Shown: one piece after another, positions 23,417 to 35,000 of the stretch
Numbering within the stretch: position 1 is the first letter of the stretch
How the letters are laid out: each line of letters starts with the position of its first letter
Assembly (NCBI GenBank): GCA_029449245.1
Contig: JANATF010000003.1
Coordinates: 2,914,001 to 2,978,000 of the forward strand
Length of the DNA stretch: 64,000 bases
Direction of reading: 5' to 3'
Origin: Mortierella alpina
Lineage: Eukaryota; Mortierellomycota; Mortierellomycetes; Mortierellales; Mortierellaceae
Notes under the pieces: model-generated
Told to the model about the DNA's origin: nothing
The model's input: only the letters and a program-made list of their open reading frames with translations
The model's database searches: none
Made by a program: the position numbers and the translations under genes

Positions 23417-25431
23417 TTACTGCAACTTCCTTGCCTTCTCCTTGGCAGCATCGGCCTTGGCCTGCTTGGCCAACTTGGCGTTCTTTCTGTAGAAGTTGTA
23501 GAAGAGACCGAGCATGGTCCACATGTAGAACCAAAGCAGGGCGGTGATGAAGAATGGGTATCCGGGGCGACCCAGGACCTTCATGGCATACATATCCCAG
23601 GAGGATTGGATCGACATCATGCAGAACTGAGTCATCTGCGAACGCGTAATGTAGAACTTGACGAACGACACCTGCTTGAAGCCCAAGGCCGACAAGAAGT
23701 AGTAACCGTACATGATCACATGGATGAACGAGTTCAACGCAGCAGAGAAGTAGGCTAGATAACAAAGACACGAGAAAGGAGGAGCGTTTTTGACGTTTTA
23801 GCGATCCATTGAAAGTTGAAGAGGATAGAGCATCTAGGCACAGCTCAAAGCGCAAGAAACCAAAACTAGAGCGGGACAGGAGGGAAATATATTACCTTCA
23901 CCGTTGGGTGCAACAAAGGTGACCAACCACCAGATGGTGAAGATGGAGCTGTGATGGTAAACGTGCAAGAACGAGATCTGACGGTTGTTCTTCTTGAGGA
24001 CCATGATCATGGTGTCGACAAACTCCATGATCTTGGAGAAGTAGAAGAGCCAGATCATCTTGGCCATCTAAGAAAGTACAAAAAGTACAAAAAGTGCCGT
24101 GAGTTATCACATTCCAGTCCGTATCGTATCTTGAGTCGCTTTCATGCAAACCATTGCGTGCTTTTTTTTTTTTTTTTTTTTTTTTTTAGCACGCTCGTCT
24201 CTTTCAGCTGTTTCCTTTCATCCACTTTGTCTGCTCCATGCAACCACACAGATAACAAAAAGACAGTGAAGTGAACACAAATGTTCCGGTCCTATGCAAG
24301 GGGAAGATATGACATGTCACAGGACGGTATGCGCCACGCTTTGTCCTCTGCTTTGCTTCTGTTTTTTCAGGTGTCAATGATCCGCTCTTCTTGTGTTCGA
24401 GCAATTGGGTCGTGCTGGGTCAATGGGATTGGCTCAGCTGGTGCAGGGGCACGACCACAACGGGTGTGTCGACTGTAAGGGAGAGAGCGTGAGAGAGATA
24501 GCGAGCGCGAGAAGCACCGCCCAATCCTTCCTGGTCGAGCTCTTCGCCTTTTCTTAACGTGTCGCAAAACAGGGAACACAGAAAACGCCTTCGCCTTGAC
24601 CAAGAAACAATTTTTTCAACTCCCGAGTCTATAGCTTCGGACCTCAATTGCTCCACGTTGACTCCTTCTTCTGAGATGGGGTGGTTTTCTGGGTCGAGGT
24701 CGCAGGGCAGTCCAGTGTGTTGTTGGGCTGATTCTTCTCTTCAGCTATTCCTGTCCCAACGCCTTCACGATACCAGACCACTGCTCCCTCCTAACCACGC
24801 CTTTGCCCACCTATTTTTTTTTCTTGTTTCCGTCCTCTTTTTTTTTTAATGAACCCTACCGCGGGGTCCGGGGATACTTTTCCTTTTTGTTTCCTCCCCA
24901 AGAAATTCCCGATCCGAACAAAGACTACTCTCACATTTTTAAAAGAAAAAGGTCAAAGTACATAACAAAAAAACAAAAACTTACAGGAAAACCCTTGGCG
25001 GTATGATCGGCAGCGTTCTCAAACAGCCCATAGTTGGCCTGGTAAGCCTCGTACAGGATCCCACCGCACATGTAGGCACTGATTGAGACCAGACAAAAGT
25101 TGTGGAAGAGCGAGAATGTCTTGACCTCGAACCGATCAAAGTTCTTCATGATCTGCATCCCCACAAAGACCGTGACCAGGTAGGCGAGCACGATCAACAG
25201 CACGTGGAAGGGGTTCATCAACGGCAGCTCACGGACCAAAGGTGACTCGACCGCGACCAGGAACCCACGCGTGTGATGCACGATCGTAGGAATGTACTTC
25301 TCGGCCTGGGCCACAAGCGCGGCCTCGAGAGGGTCGACATAAGGTGCGGCTCGGACTCCGATGGCTGCAGCAAGGTCAATAAACAGATCTTGCGGCATCT
25401 TTGATGGCAGGAATTGCGCAATCGACTCCAT
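23417..25431 (-). CDS. GLELO: Long-chain polyunsaturated fatty-acid elongase (GLELO type)
   Basis: Three exons, 25431-24985, 24067-23896 and 23754-23417, give exactly 318 residues, the length of Mortierella alpina GLELO, to which the sequence appears nearly identical from memory. GLELO condenses malonyl-CoA with C18 delta-6 substrates (gamma-linolenoyl-CoA to dihomo-gamma-linolenate), the step before arachidonic acid. Seen: ELO histidine box HVYHH at 184-188, KIMEFVDTMIMVLKK just before it, ITRSQMTQFCMM after it, about six or seven membrane helices, and a lysine-rich C-terminus (KADAAKEKARKLQ) suited to ER retention. Intron 1 is 917 nt, far longer than other introns here, and contains a run of 26 T on the plus strand; intron 2 is 141 nt. 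The start is the ATG at 25431. Confidence 0.96.
24162..24187. repeat. Homopolymer run of 26 T
   Basis: An uninterrupted T run on the plus strand inside intron 1 of the elongase gene (an A run in the transcript). Its length is likely variable between strains and uncertain in sequencing. Confidence 0.9.
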
Positions 25432-26384
25432 GGTGGGAATGTGAGAAGGGCAAAAAAATGAATGGAGATGGGTGGAGAGGGAAGAGAAAACAAGAAAAGA
25501 GAAGAAAAGAAGAAAAAAAAAGAAAAGAAGCACAGGTCGACAGCTCGTACAGAGAGATAAGCGATAGAATGGGAAAGTGTGCGATTGACGCTGTATGAGA
25601 GTGTGTCTGTGCCTGAAAAAAATAAATAAACAAGGTTGGCTTTTAGAGTACCCCAGGAGATTCCGCCAGCAATTATGCTGACAAGCTGATTTAGGCACGA
25701 ACACACGGAAATCAATGACCAGAGGGGCGTGTGCGGGAGGACAGGGCCCCCGCTCTGCGGCTCTCTGTGGCACAACACGCAAAAACTCTTAGAAACGCAT
25801 AAGGCGAGGAGGGAGAGAGAAAGCAAATCATGTGCATCGTGCTCGCTCGTTTCTTCCCGTTTGCTCACGCAATCACGATTTCGATCCCACGCTGACGCCC
25901 ACGGATATCAGATTCCTCGGTCGAAGATCTCTCGTCCTCTCATATTGAAATTTTCAGCCTGCTCCCCATTCTCTATTCATCTTGCCTGGTGTTCTGACAC
26001 GCATAGCTACCCATAGTGCGATCCTTACACAGAGGCATTAGACCACGACCACTTTCTCAAGGGTGTTTGCGACACTCACTCTCTTGTCCGCCCATCTCAG
26101 CACGCACACAGCGAGGCATATCATTCGGGCTTACCAAAACAGCCACAAGGGCAATTACGACTCTGGAAGGTATTTTTTCTTCCTTTTTCATCTTTTTTTA
26201 CCAGCAAACAAAAAGTGTGGGTGCGTTCAGAGTGTGATGAGTGAAGATGTGAGTGAGTGAGTGAGGGGTGTGTATGTGTGATCTCTTATGCCAGATCGAG
26301 GAAAGAGATATTAAAATATATCCTGATAGCGAAAAGTCAGGGAGGGACATCGCATCCGGAACAACAACGAGCGACGTTGGGCAG
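25432..26384. other. Intergenic: elongase promoter and 3' flank of the NAB-like gene
   Basis: About 950 bases between two minus-strand genes. The first 180 bases upstream of the elongase start are purine-rich on the plus strand (pyrimidine-rich in the promoter sense). The rest shows no conserved coding frame. Confidence 0.55.
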
Positions 26385-28618
26385 CTAACTCTTCAATCCC
26401 GGAGTGTACTCACTCGTCCGGAAAATGTCCTTACGTTTCCGGGTTCGCGGCGCTGGCGCTTTCACATCAGCTGCTGCTACTGGAGCAGTCGTGCTCGTGG
26501 TCGTCGGTGCGGCATCAACAGGTGCCATGGGTGCGGCGATTGGAGTGACCAAGGTCGTTGTTGCGGATATTGGTACTGCTATCCGAGCAGGTTCCAGTTT
26601 GGGGGCTCTCGACGATGTGCTTTTTGTTGCGGCTGAGGCTGCTGTGGACGTCGAAGCAGGCACTGACGTTGGCTGAGCCGCCTGCTGCAAAGCTGCCATG
26701 GCTGCTACAACTTGTGGTTTACCGCTCAAGGACCTCTGGCTGGCATCGCCTTCGGGGTCCAGTGTCGTGTCAGTCTCTGCTTCCACATCCGCCTCTGCTG
26801 CTCGATCATCCTGTTCGGACGGCGTCTCTCCGTTGTCGTTGTGTTGCTGGACCTTTTTCCTCTTTTCGTACCATTGGTGTTTCCGCTCCTTATTCTTGAG
26901 GGATGCTAGTTCCTTGGAGATAGATGTGCGCTCAGTCTCTACCTCGCCCAATCTATCGCGTGCCTGCTGCGCCTCGCCCTCGTATGTGTGTGGACGCGCC
27001 TGCTTGTACTCGGGGGACTCGAGTCGTAGCAGCTGAGCAAGCAATGCTTCCCGCTCTGCTGTCTTGCGATGCATCTGTTCGCCCAAAGAGCTGATTCTCC
27101 GGATCCGAGCAGTGGCCGCATGCGACGCATTGGCTTCTCTCTTCTGCATGAGCGCTGTCTTGCTCTGTTTGACGTCCCTTTTCTTGGATGCCTCTGGCAG
27201 CTTGGACCTTGACCTTCCGCGCTTGTAGTCATAATCCTCCTCCAGGAGCTTGGCCTTGGCTCTATTCCACAGCTGGCCCTTGTTTGCCAGCAAGCCGGGC
27301 TCTTCCAGTGCAAGAGTTTGAGCTGCACGATTGATCGCGTCCTCATACTTTGTCAGGGACCGGGACGAGTGTTTACCGTAGATCAAGGCCTGGTGCATGA
27401 TCATTTCCCGCGTTGCCTGGTCCTGCTGCGATCCTGGAAGGGTGTTGGGAGTGCCAGTCCAAGAAGATGAGGAGTTGGAGTAGAATGAGCTCGGCTCGGG
27501 TAAAACTGGAGACGTGCCGGCAAAAGCTGCATCCAGAGGTGTTTCTGAGGAAGAACGCCTCCGCTTGACTGCTCTGCTGGGTTCATTCTATATCAGAACA
27601 AGAAAAAGCAAGGTAAATGATCTGTCAATAACCAACGTGTGTCCCTTACAACCTTTTGCCCGTTTGGGGCTTCTCTGGGGTGCTAACTAGTGTTTACCTT
27701 GCTATTCGATCGTTGCAGGTTTGGTTGGTCTTCAGAAAAGAGAGGGACGGGCTGCGCAGGTTGGTTGCCTATCATTGAGCGCGGCGCTGGGCCGACATAC
27801 TGGTAGACGGATCCAGACTGCAGCAGTTGCGACGGCGTAGGCATTTGGGGTTGGGCGGTTGGCTGGGCCGAGCTCTTGGATGGCTGTCGATAGAGCGATG
27901 GCGGTTGCGCGTTGTTTCCTTGGTAGTGGAAGGAAACGCCGCGTGCAGGCTGCGACGAGTTGATGGATGTCTGAGAGGGGTATGAGTTCTGGGAGAGCGA
28001 CGGCTGGGAGTGCTGCGAGTGTTGCTGGAAGAACTGCGAGTGCGAGTAGTGGAGTGTGCTGTGGGGCTCGACTTGCATGAACGAGGTCTGCGAGTTGTCA
28101 AAGTGCATGGACCCGAGACGGCTGCGTTCGCGCAGCTCGCGGATCCCCTTGCGGAAGGTGACAGCATGGAACGGCTTCATGGGAATGGCCTCCATGATAC
28201 TCTTGAGCTCGTCATCGTCAAAATCGATCATGAGCGGCAGGGCATCATCTGCGGCTCCTGCGTCGTTGAAGGACTGGAGGTACTGTGAGAGGTTGCAGTT
28301 GTTCAGGAAGGCGGGCAGCGAGGGTATTTCAGAGAACGCCGAGAAGGAGCTGCTGTTGTTGCGTCGAAGCGGGGCTGGCACATGCAGGGTCCTGTTGGCG
28401 GGGTGTGCCATGGGAGGTGGCTCCTGCGCATGCGGCGCTGGTGCAACTTGCAGGGCGCCCGTCGGCGGAGGTGTTGGCGTGGGCGGCTGTTGCTCGTCGT
28501 TCGAGTCAAAGTCGGGGTCGGATGGCGGCAGGATGGGCGACTGAGGGTCATCGAGAGGAGCGGCCTGCGGGAGCTCTGCGCCATTGGCAGCATTGACGGG
28601 GCTCTGGTGCGTGGCCAT
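26385..28618 (-). CDS. Protein with NAB NCD1/SAM-like domain and a basic conserved region
   Basis: Two exons, 28618-27698 and 27587-26385, give 707 residues. Residues 1-95 are Pro/Gln-rich. Residues about 101-165 form a small helical domain (FLNNCNLSQYLQSFNDAG...MEAIPMKPFHAV) that resembles the SAM-like NCD1 domain of animal NAB co-repressors, including the MKPFH-type stretch equivalent to the SKPLH of NAB1. A Gln/Ser/His-rich linker follows. A second conserved-looking block at about 385-437 (YEDAINRAAQTLALEEPGLL and KRGRSRSK) is basic at its end, then a coiled coil at about 480-550, and an Ala/Thr/Pro-rich tail. A nuclear regulatory role is inference. The ATG at 28618 is chosen because the open frame upstream lacks ATG and looks like leader sequence with a possible splice acceptor. 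Confidence 0.75.
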
Positions 28619-29450
28619 GGTGGTTGTTGGTAGGCTCCAGTCGGCGCAGGTGCGGATGCAGGTCTTTGGCGTCGGGGTGTCGCTGTTGTCGTTGTTGTTG
28701 TTGCGGCGAGGCGGTGGGTGCCTGGGAAATAGACTACGCAAAGAAGAAAAAAGAGAGTTTGCAAGAAAAGGGCGCGCTGTCAACGCACGGCGGGCAGCGG
28801 GGCGAGTTTGGCTGGGTGTGGGGCAACGGCGGACAAGGCCAGCGACGAACGAGACGAACGAGACGGATATCGACTAAAGGGCGACAGGGGCGTCAAAAAT
28901 GGAAACAGAGAAAAAAAAAGAGAAACGAGCGAAAAGGAAAAGACAGAAGGAAAATACCTCTTGTCGCCCCCTTTTTGTAGCCACGAGAGCCAGCGACGGG
29001 TGATTGGTGGCGGGCCACCAGGAGCACACTTGGCTGCTTTTGGGCCTCGGTCAGTCTCATTTGGCCTCGTTGCGGGCTTGCGGGCTTGCTGGTGCAGCGT
29101 GCTACACTTGGAAGAACGAAAAGGGCAAGGGCCTGTTCTCGCAGCTTGCTGTAGCTACAGCTGCTGATGCTGCCCTCGCATAGCCGCATCCAACATACAC
29201 TTGCGCATAGAATATGCATCGACAGAGGACACGCCCCATGGATACTCTATGCCGCCCTGCTGTCCGTCAACTTTGGGATGTGGGCCTGGAAGTGTTCATT
29301 CCCTCCAATTACGGGGAGCGCCAACACAACATCACAAGCAAGCAGTCACTCGCGTGGGAGGGATCCCCTCAGGCCCTTGGGATTCAGCACTCACATCGCA
29401 TTCCACCTGTCCGCAACGACTCACTACCAACAAACAAAACTGACATCAAG
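28619..29450. promoter_or_regulatory. Divergent promoter NAB-like gene / NAA10
   Basis: About 830 bases between two genes pointing away from each other. A purine-rich stretch lies at 28895-28960. A possible splice acceptor (GCGTAG on the minus strand near 28735) hints at a leader intron for the minus-strand gene. No coding region is supported. Confidence 0.5.
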
Positions 29451-30691
29451 ATGAACATTCGCGAGGCTACCGTACGTGCTCTGTGCGACACTCCGACACA
29501 GGAACCCCCTCGCCTCCTCACTTGGATTCACCACGTTCTCATCAGGCGCATGAAAGAGGAAGGAGATCTAATCGCGTTTGTTCTTCACCCGGCACTTCCT
29601 TTCGATTGATAGCTGGACGACATGATCCCGATGCAGAACTGCAATCTGCACAACCTGCCCGAGAACTACCAAATGAAATACTGTAAGTTTACAGAGACAT
29701 CTTGAAAGCGAGAAGGACAGGCATACTACTCAAGGTCCGCCTAGCACCTGTCCAAGATTTTTTTTGTTGACATGGATCACTTTTCCTATGATGTTCCTCT
29801 AGACTTTTATCACTCGTTGACATGGCCTCAGCTTTCATACGTCGCAGAGGACGAGAAGGGCAGAATTGTCGGATACGTTCTCGCAAAGCTGTAAGGACAC
29901 CTCGTTTGTCCAGTCGATCTAAAAAGAGTCAGCGTCGGATATGCTCAAGTACTACTGTTACAAACAACGGAACTAACATATCTACTTTCACCATCTTTGA
30001 ACCATTTGGCTGGGGAACGATATGTTAGTGAGGAGGATCCAGCCGTAGAACCCCACGGCCACATCACGTCGCTGTCAGTAATGCGCACGTACCGTCGTCT
30101 CGGAGTCGCCGAAAAGTTGATGACACAGTCGCGTAAGTTATCCCTGGCTATTCGTAGCTACGCACACGCAGACACCTACGCACCATCGTGGAAGGAGTTT
30201 TCAACAAGCCAGCGGGATAGAAGCAGCTGGGCTTGCCAGCAAGCTTCCACAACAGCAAAAGGAATTTCAGCGTACGATAGGGAGGGCTTGACAACGCTGT
30301 CGATCCTCTGCCTACAAAGAGCGATGTCACTGGACTGGACCCGCAACTGAACCTATCTCACCATTGGTACTGACAAAAGTGTGCTGGGATATCATTCTCC
30401 TTGATTTCTGTCTAGAAAACGCCATGCGTGATGTCTTCAATTGCAAATACGTCTCTCTCCACGTCCGCAAGAGCAACCGTGCTGCCTTGCAGCTCTACAG
30501 GGACACTCTCAAATACAGGTACATGAGCCATTGCGAGCTGTATGGGAATGCATTGAGTACGCTCGTGTTGATAAGGTCGCGTATCTAACCACTCTGTCCA
30601 TTGCCTCCACAGCGTCCAGGATATCGAGAAGAAGTACTATGCCGATGGCGAGGATGCTTACGCTTGCCGCAAGACGTTGCGGGAGGAATAG
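29451..30691 (+). CDS. NAA10: N-terminal acetyltransferase NatA catalytic subunit Naa10
   Basis: Six exons: 29451-29471, 29613-29682, 29803-29890, 30029-30132, 30416-30518 and 30613-30691, giving 154 residues. Naa10 (Ard1) is the GNAT enzyme that, with Naa15, acetylates N-termini at the ribosome. The product runs as the family does: [41 protein letters not shown] (acetyl-CoA motif RRLGVA at 82-87), [19 protein letters not shown] and [11 protein letters not shown]. It ends two residues after the GNAT fold (RKTLREE), so it lacks the long acidic/disordered tail of human (235) and yeast (238) Naa10. The first exon codes only seven residues. RPB7 starts 163 bases downstream on the same strand. Confidence 0.95.
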
Positions 30692-30758
30692 AATTATACA
30701 TATTAAAAATGGTTAAGTGTGACGTAGTCTAAAAATCATATATGAGAGAGTCCTTGCC

Positions 30759-30777
30759 TTTTTTTTTTTTTTTTTTT
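30759..30777. repeat. Homopolymer run of 19 T
   Basis: A T run in the 163-base spacer between NAA10 and RPB7; it may lie in the NAA10 3' end or the RPB7 promoter as a poly(dT) element. Confidence 0.85.
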
Positions 30778-30853
30778 GTTCATCTCTTTGTTCATGCGCT
30801 GCTGTTGACAGATTTGATACAAAGGAATCGACCGACCTCCGCCTTCGCCTTCG

Positions 30854-31957
30854 CCCACCATGTTCTTCTTGGTAAAAAAAAGACGACCCGCTGCCAGTTT
30901 CTCCCGCGCGATGCTCAATTGCGTTTGCTACGCTTAATGTGACCAAGAGACTGACCTCTGCCTCATCAATTGTATAACCACGACGTGTTTGCCATGCACT
31001 ACCTCGTCCGGGTGACAAAACAACCGAACCATTCAATAGCGCAATCTGTCCCATACGATCAACCTCCACCCATCCTACTATGGGCCTCACATGAAAGAGT
31101 TCTTGCTCAGGAACCTGCACGGCGATGTCGAGGGAACCTGCTCAGGAAAGGTTGGCTTCATTATCTGTGTCTTGACCGTCACCAACATCAGCCCCGGCAA
31201 AGTCCTGCCTAGCTCGGGTCTTGCAGAGTTTGTGGTCCATTACCAAGCGATCGTCTTCAAGCCTTACAAGGGCGAGGTCGTTGATGCCATTGTCACAAGC
31301 GTGAACCAGGTAACAAAAAGAGAAAGACTTTGTCGAACATGTTTTTTTTTGTCTTCCTTCTGACTTCCAGCAAAGATAACCGCTCTCCACTGACACACCT
31401 CTTCCTTTCTCTCTTCCTTCTCCCTTCTTCTTCATAGATTGGATTCTTTGCGGATGTGGGCCCACTCCAGGTCTTTGTGGCTCAAAAGGTAGCGTGCATA
31501 TCTCGAAAATGTGAACCCTCGAGTATCGGTTGGAGACGGCGAATCGTGTTGCTAACGAACAAACCTTTTTCTCCTTTGGTTTTCTTTTTAGTTGATGCCA
31601 AACGACTTCAAGTTCGACTCAAACGGACCTTGCTACAGAGGAGACGATCAGGTAAAGATCTCTCTCACACCGCCCATGTTCAGGACCAACAACATGTTTT
31701 GCCAACACAGGACTGACAACATTCCGATGGAAAAAATAAAATAATCCTAGATGATCGAGAAGAACGGCCAAGTGCGGCTCAAGATTGTAGGACTGAAGCA
31801 CCAGGCAACACAGATTGTAAGTCCATCGTGTCAAGATGCGCTCTCTGTAACCTCTTTCTCTCTTAATCTTACACTCTCTTTCTCTCTGTTCATATCGAAA
31901 CTCTCTTAGAATGCGGTGGGCACGATAAAGGAGGATTACTTGGGACAGATCCAATAA
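30854..31957 (+). CDS. RPB7: RNA polymerase II subunit Rpb7
   Basis: Six exons: 30854-30865, 31040-31309, 31438-31488, 31592-31651, 31751-31816 and 31910-31957, giving 168 residues, close to yeast (171) and human (172). Rpb7 pairs with Rpb4 to form the stalk of Pol II. Seen: the N-terminal RNP-like half (LSHTINLHPSYYGPHMKEFL, DVEGTCSGKVGFIICV, VVHYQAIVFKPYKGEVVDA) and the C-terminal S1/OB half (VNQIGFFADVGPLQVFV, LMPNDFKF, QVRLKIVG, GTIKEDYLG). The first exon is only four codons (MFFL) and is inferred from a GTAAAA donor after it and a TAG acceptor at 31039 that continues the family sequence in phase; it could not be found by open-frame length alone. Confidence 0.94.
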
Positions 31958-32088
31958 ACTGGGCGAGGCAGCGCATTGCACGGAGGGTGGCATGCTGTAC
32001 TATTGTATTCATATCGCGGTGCCAGTGGTTGTGATTCTTGTCTCCACGCTCAGGATCGTATCTGTTCAACTTGTAGATTCCAGAGCTT

Positions 32089-35000
32089 TTATTGCTGTGG
32101 CATGCTAAAAGTCGGGTTGTTCTTGATGAGCTCCGTGCGGACGAGGTCACCTACCCAGTTCACCACACGATCAACAGGTTCCAGACTATCCAGACCAGCG
32201 TGCTGGATCTTTTGAGGTCCATTCGGATGCTGAGACGCCTTCAGGGTCAGGGCAGGATCATATTCGTACAGTATCGTGTCGTAAAATGACTGGTAAGACT
32301 CGATGATAAACGACTGAATCGGCCGCATCAGGATCATCTCCGTGTTAGGATCCTTCAAGTACATGGACAACATCCGGACGGTCCACTGGATCCTTGGCGG
32401 TATAGACTCCTTAAAGTCCATCATAATCCTCGCCAGCTCCTCTGGTCTCGCAAATGGCTTGTCCTTCAACAGCATCGGTGATCTCCTCATCAGTCCAGTG
32501 CCCACAGAAGGATCCTGCTCTCTATGGGCCGCTTCCACATCAGCCCGGATCCGAAATCCCGCAACCTTGTTCATGAATTCCGCCAACGAATGCACTGCTG
32601 ATTTGCCCATCTCCAGGATAAAGGTCTCGCAAACGAGCTTCAGATCCCGATCAATCTCCTGTCTGGCATCCAGATAGCTGTCGACTAGTGTCGGTGTGAT
32701 CGTCTGCGAGACCGCACCGAACCATGATCCAAAGCTGAAAAGATTGGTCCGATCCCGGAACAAGGTCGTAATGGCATCTGTCATCCTTGAAAAATCAACC
32801 TCCTTGGTCGAGTGAACAAAATTTCCTTCAAAGGGTGCGATCTGCTCCTTTAGGATCAAAAGGTGCTTGATCAGGAACAGGTGCCCATCCACCTGGTGGT
32901 CCTTGGTTTCCTTGATAGCGACCGAGGCTTGATTCAAAGACACGAGACATTTAGACAGCGCCTCCTGCGAAAGGTCGTCAAAGATGGATTGATCCACACA
33001 CTTGTAAATCTTTGTCAGTAGCCACAGTGTCTTTTGTAAGGTCGGGTACCATCCTTGGTACATCTCTGCAGACTCGTCAAACTGCTGAAGTGTAGGTGAT
33101 GAAAAATAACCGCCCGTGATACTTCCTGCCAGGGATGGTGTTGGTGAAGACGCCTCGGGTATAGACTCAGCAATGCTCTCTGCATCCGAAGGTCTATGAA
33201 TGTGTTGTGAGGACGCAGACCTTGAGGGCGCTTCAACACCGTTGGGCAGGAGCGGTGGTGCTAGCAAACACAGTATTGAACGCATGTCAGCAGGGAGACG
33301 ACAATAGGCAGATTTTTTCATCTTGCTGACGAGCCCGAGTATTACCTTGAAGCCGTGCAGGATAGTCCAAAACATTGGGGGCTGGCTTGAAGCTTTGAAT
33401 CTCTGATCGAATAAAAGCTTGTGCGCGGTACACGAGCCGATGCTGAGTGTCCTGAAGCATATTGCGGATCAAGTAGCCGAAAGCAAGATGGGAGTTCTCA
33501 TCAACTAAGAACGGTTACATGCAATGTTAGCCTTGACTGACACAATGTCTGTTGATCCTTGACAATGTTGGCTGCTGCAAGTATAGATTACTCACTTGGA
33601 ATATCCGACTGCTGAATGTTCATCACCACGCACAGCTCGGACAGGATGTCTATCTTGTTTTCGTGAATAATCCGTGGGCGGAGGTAATCGTAAAGGTATC
33701 CAATTAACGTATCAAGATATCCACTAGAGAATCATCCCGCGAATAAATGTCCTGGGTTAGCATAATAGACATTCATGTCGAGCCCGGTGACAAAGCGCCA
33801 TATTCCAAGTCATGTCCAACTTACTAGAGCTCCTCTTCGCCTGTGTTGAAAAAGTTGTAGAACAAAGAGTACTCCTCCATGCACACCGAGGTCAGGTACG
33901 CTAACCCGTTGCGTGCCTAGAAGGGGTACATTGTGCATTAACATCATTATGTAGCCAAATGACTGACATGCAAAGCTGTCGCCACCGAAGCCATCATTAT
34001 TATCTTACAAATTTCAGCTTGTCCCTTTGACTGGGTCCCATTTCCTGGATCTTGGACACGATCATTGTGGATAGATGCTGCTGGCGGACAGAAAAGTAGC
34101 AGTTGTAGCAGTCGTTCATAAGAGAGTTGTACCTACAATAGGGTATGTTCAATGGCTGTTAATGTTCCAATAGAGCAAATCATAATCTTTCTCAATGCAA
34201 AAAGATGAAGGCCTTACTCTTTGTGCGACACACATCGCTTCTCAAGCTCTGCAACCAACGATCGCAGAGGAGGCGCAATGGCCCTAAACTTTACGTAGAA
34301 CAGGGCAGTGGCCATGGCTGGTTTGATGGATTCCCCTTTGGCGAGAACCGGTTTCTTTGAGGTCACTTCTGCACTCAAAGCGCGCAACTTTGTGATAAGA
34401 TGCATTTTGATCAAAGTCATTCCACGTGTCATGCACTGTCGGAAACGCATTTGATAGAGTTCTGAGTCCTTGTACTTGAGCTATAGGAGACAGGGAAGTG
34501 TCAGGTTGCCGGCCCTTCAATATCGTCCTTGGTTACATCCAGCCCCTCACAGTTTTTCACCTACGTTCTGCTGCACATAATCCAGGCACTCGTCAAGTTT
34601 ACTTAGCATGGGAGCAAACTCTTGTCGAAGACACACATCATCTCCCGGTGCATTGAAGAGCCGTGTCACCGCGTCGAGCTGGTGGAAGTAAGAGAGTTTG
34701 GACGCCATCGTATCCGCCAGTGTTTGCAGGCTGGTCTGCTCCTGTAGCAGCTTTTCACATGCAAGTTGAAGGGCTCTTGTCTTTTCTTCAACAAACGCGT
34801 AGTGTCCCTCGAGACTTTGAAAGCACTCCGAGGTCTCGTCTATCTGTTTCAGGAATCCTTCACAAGCATCCCTGTACAACAGGACGACCATGAGATAGTT
34901 CCTAATCGATTTCCCGAAAAAAAAGAATACGTGTCAATATAACATACTTGCTTTGCTCCCCCGATTTCATAGAGCATAAGCTGAGCATAATCGGCGCACC

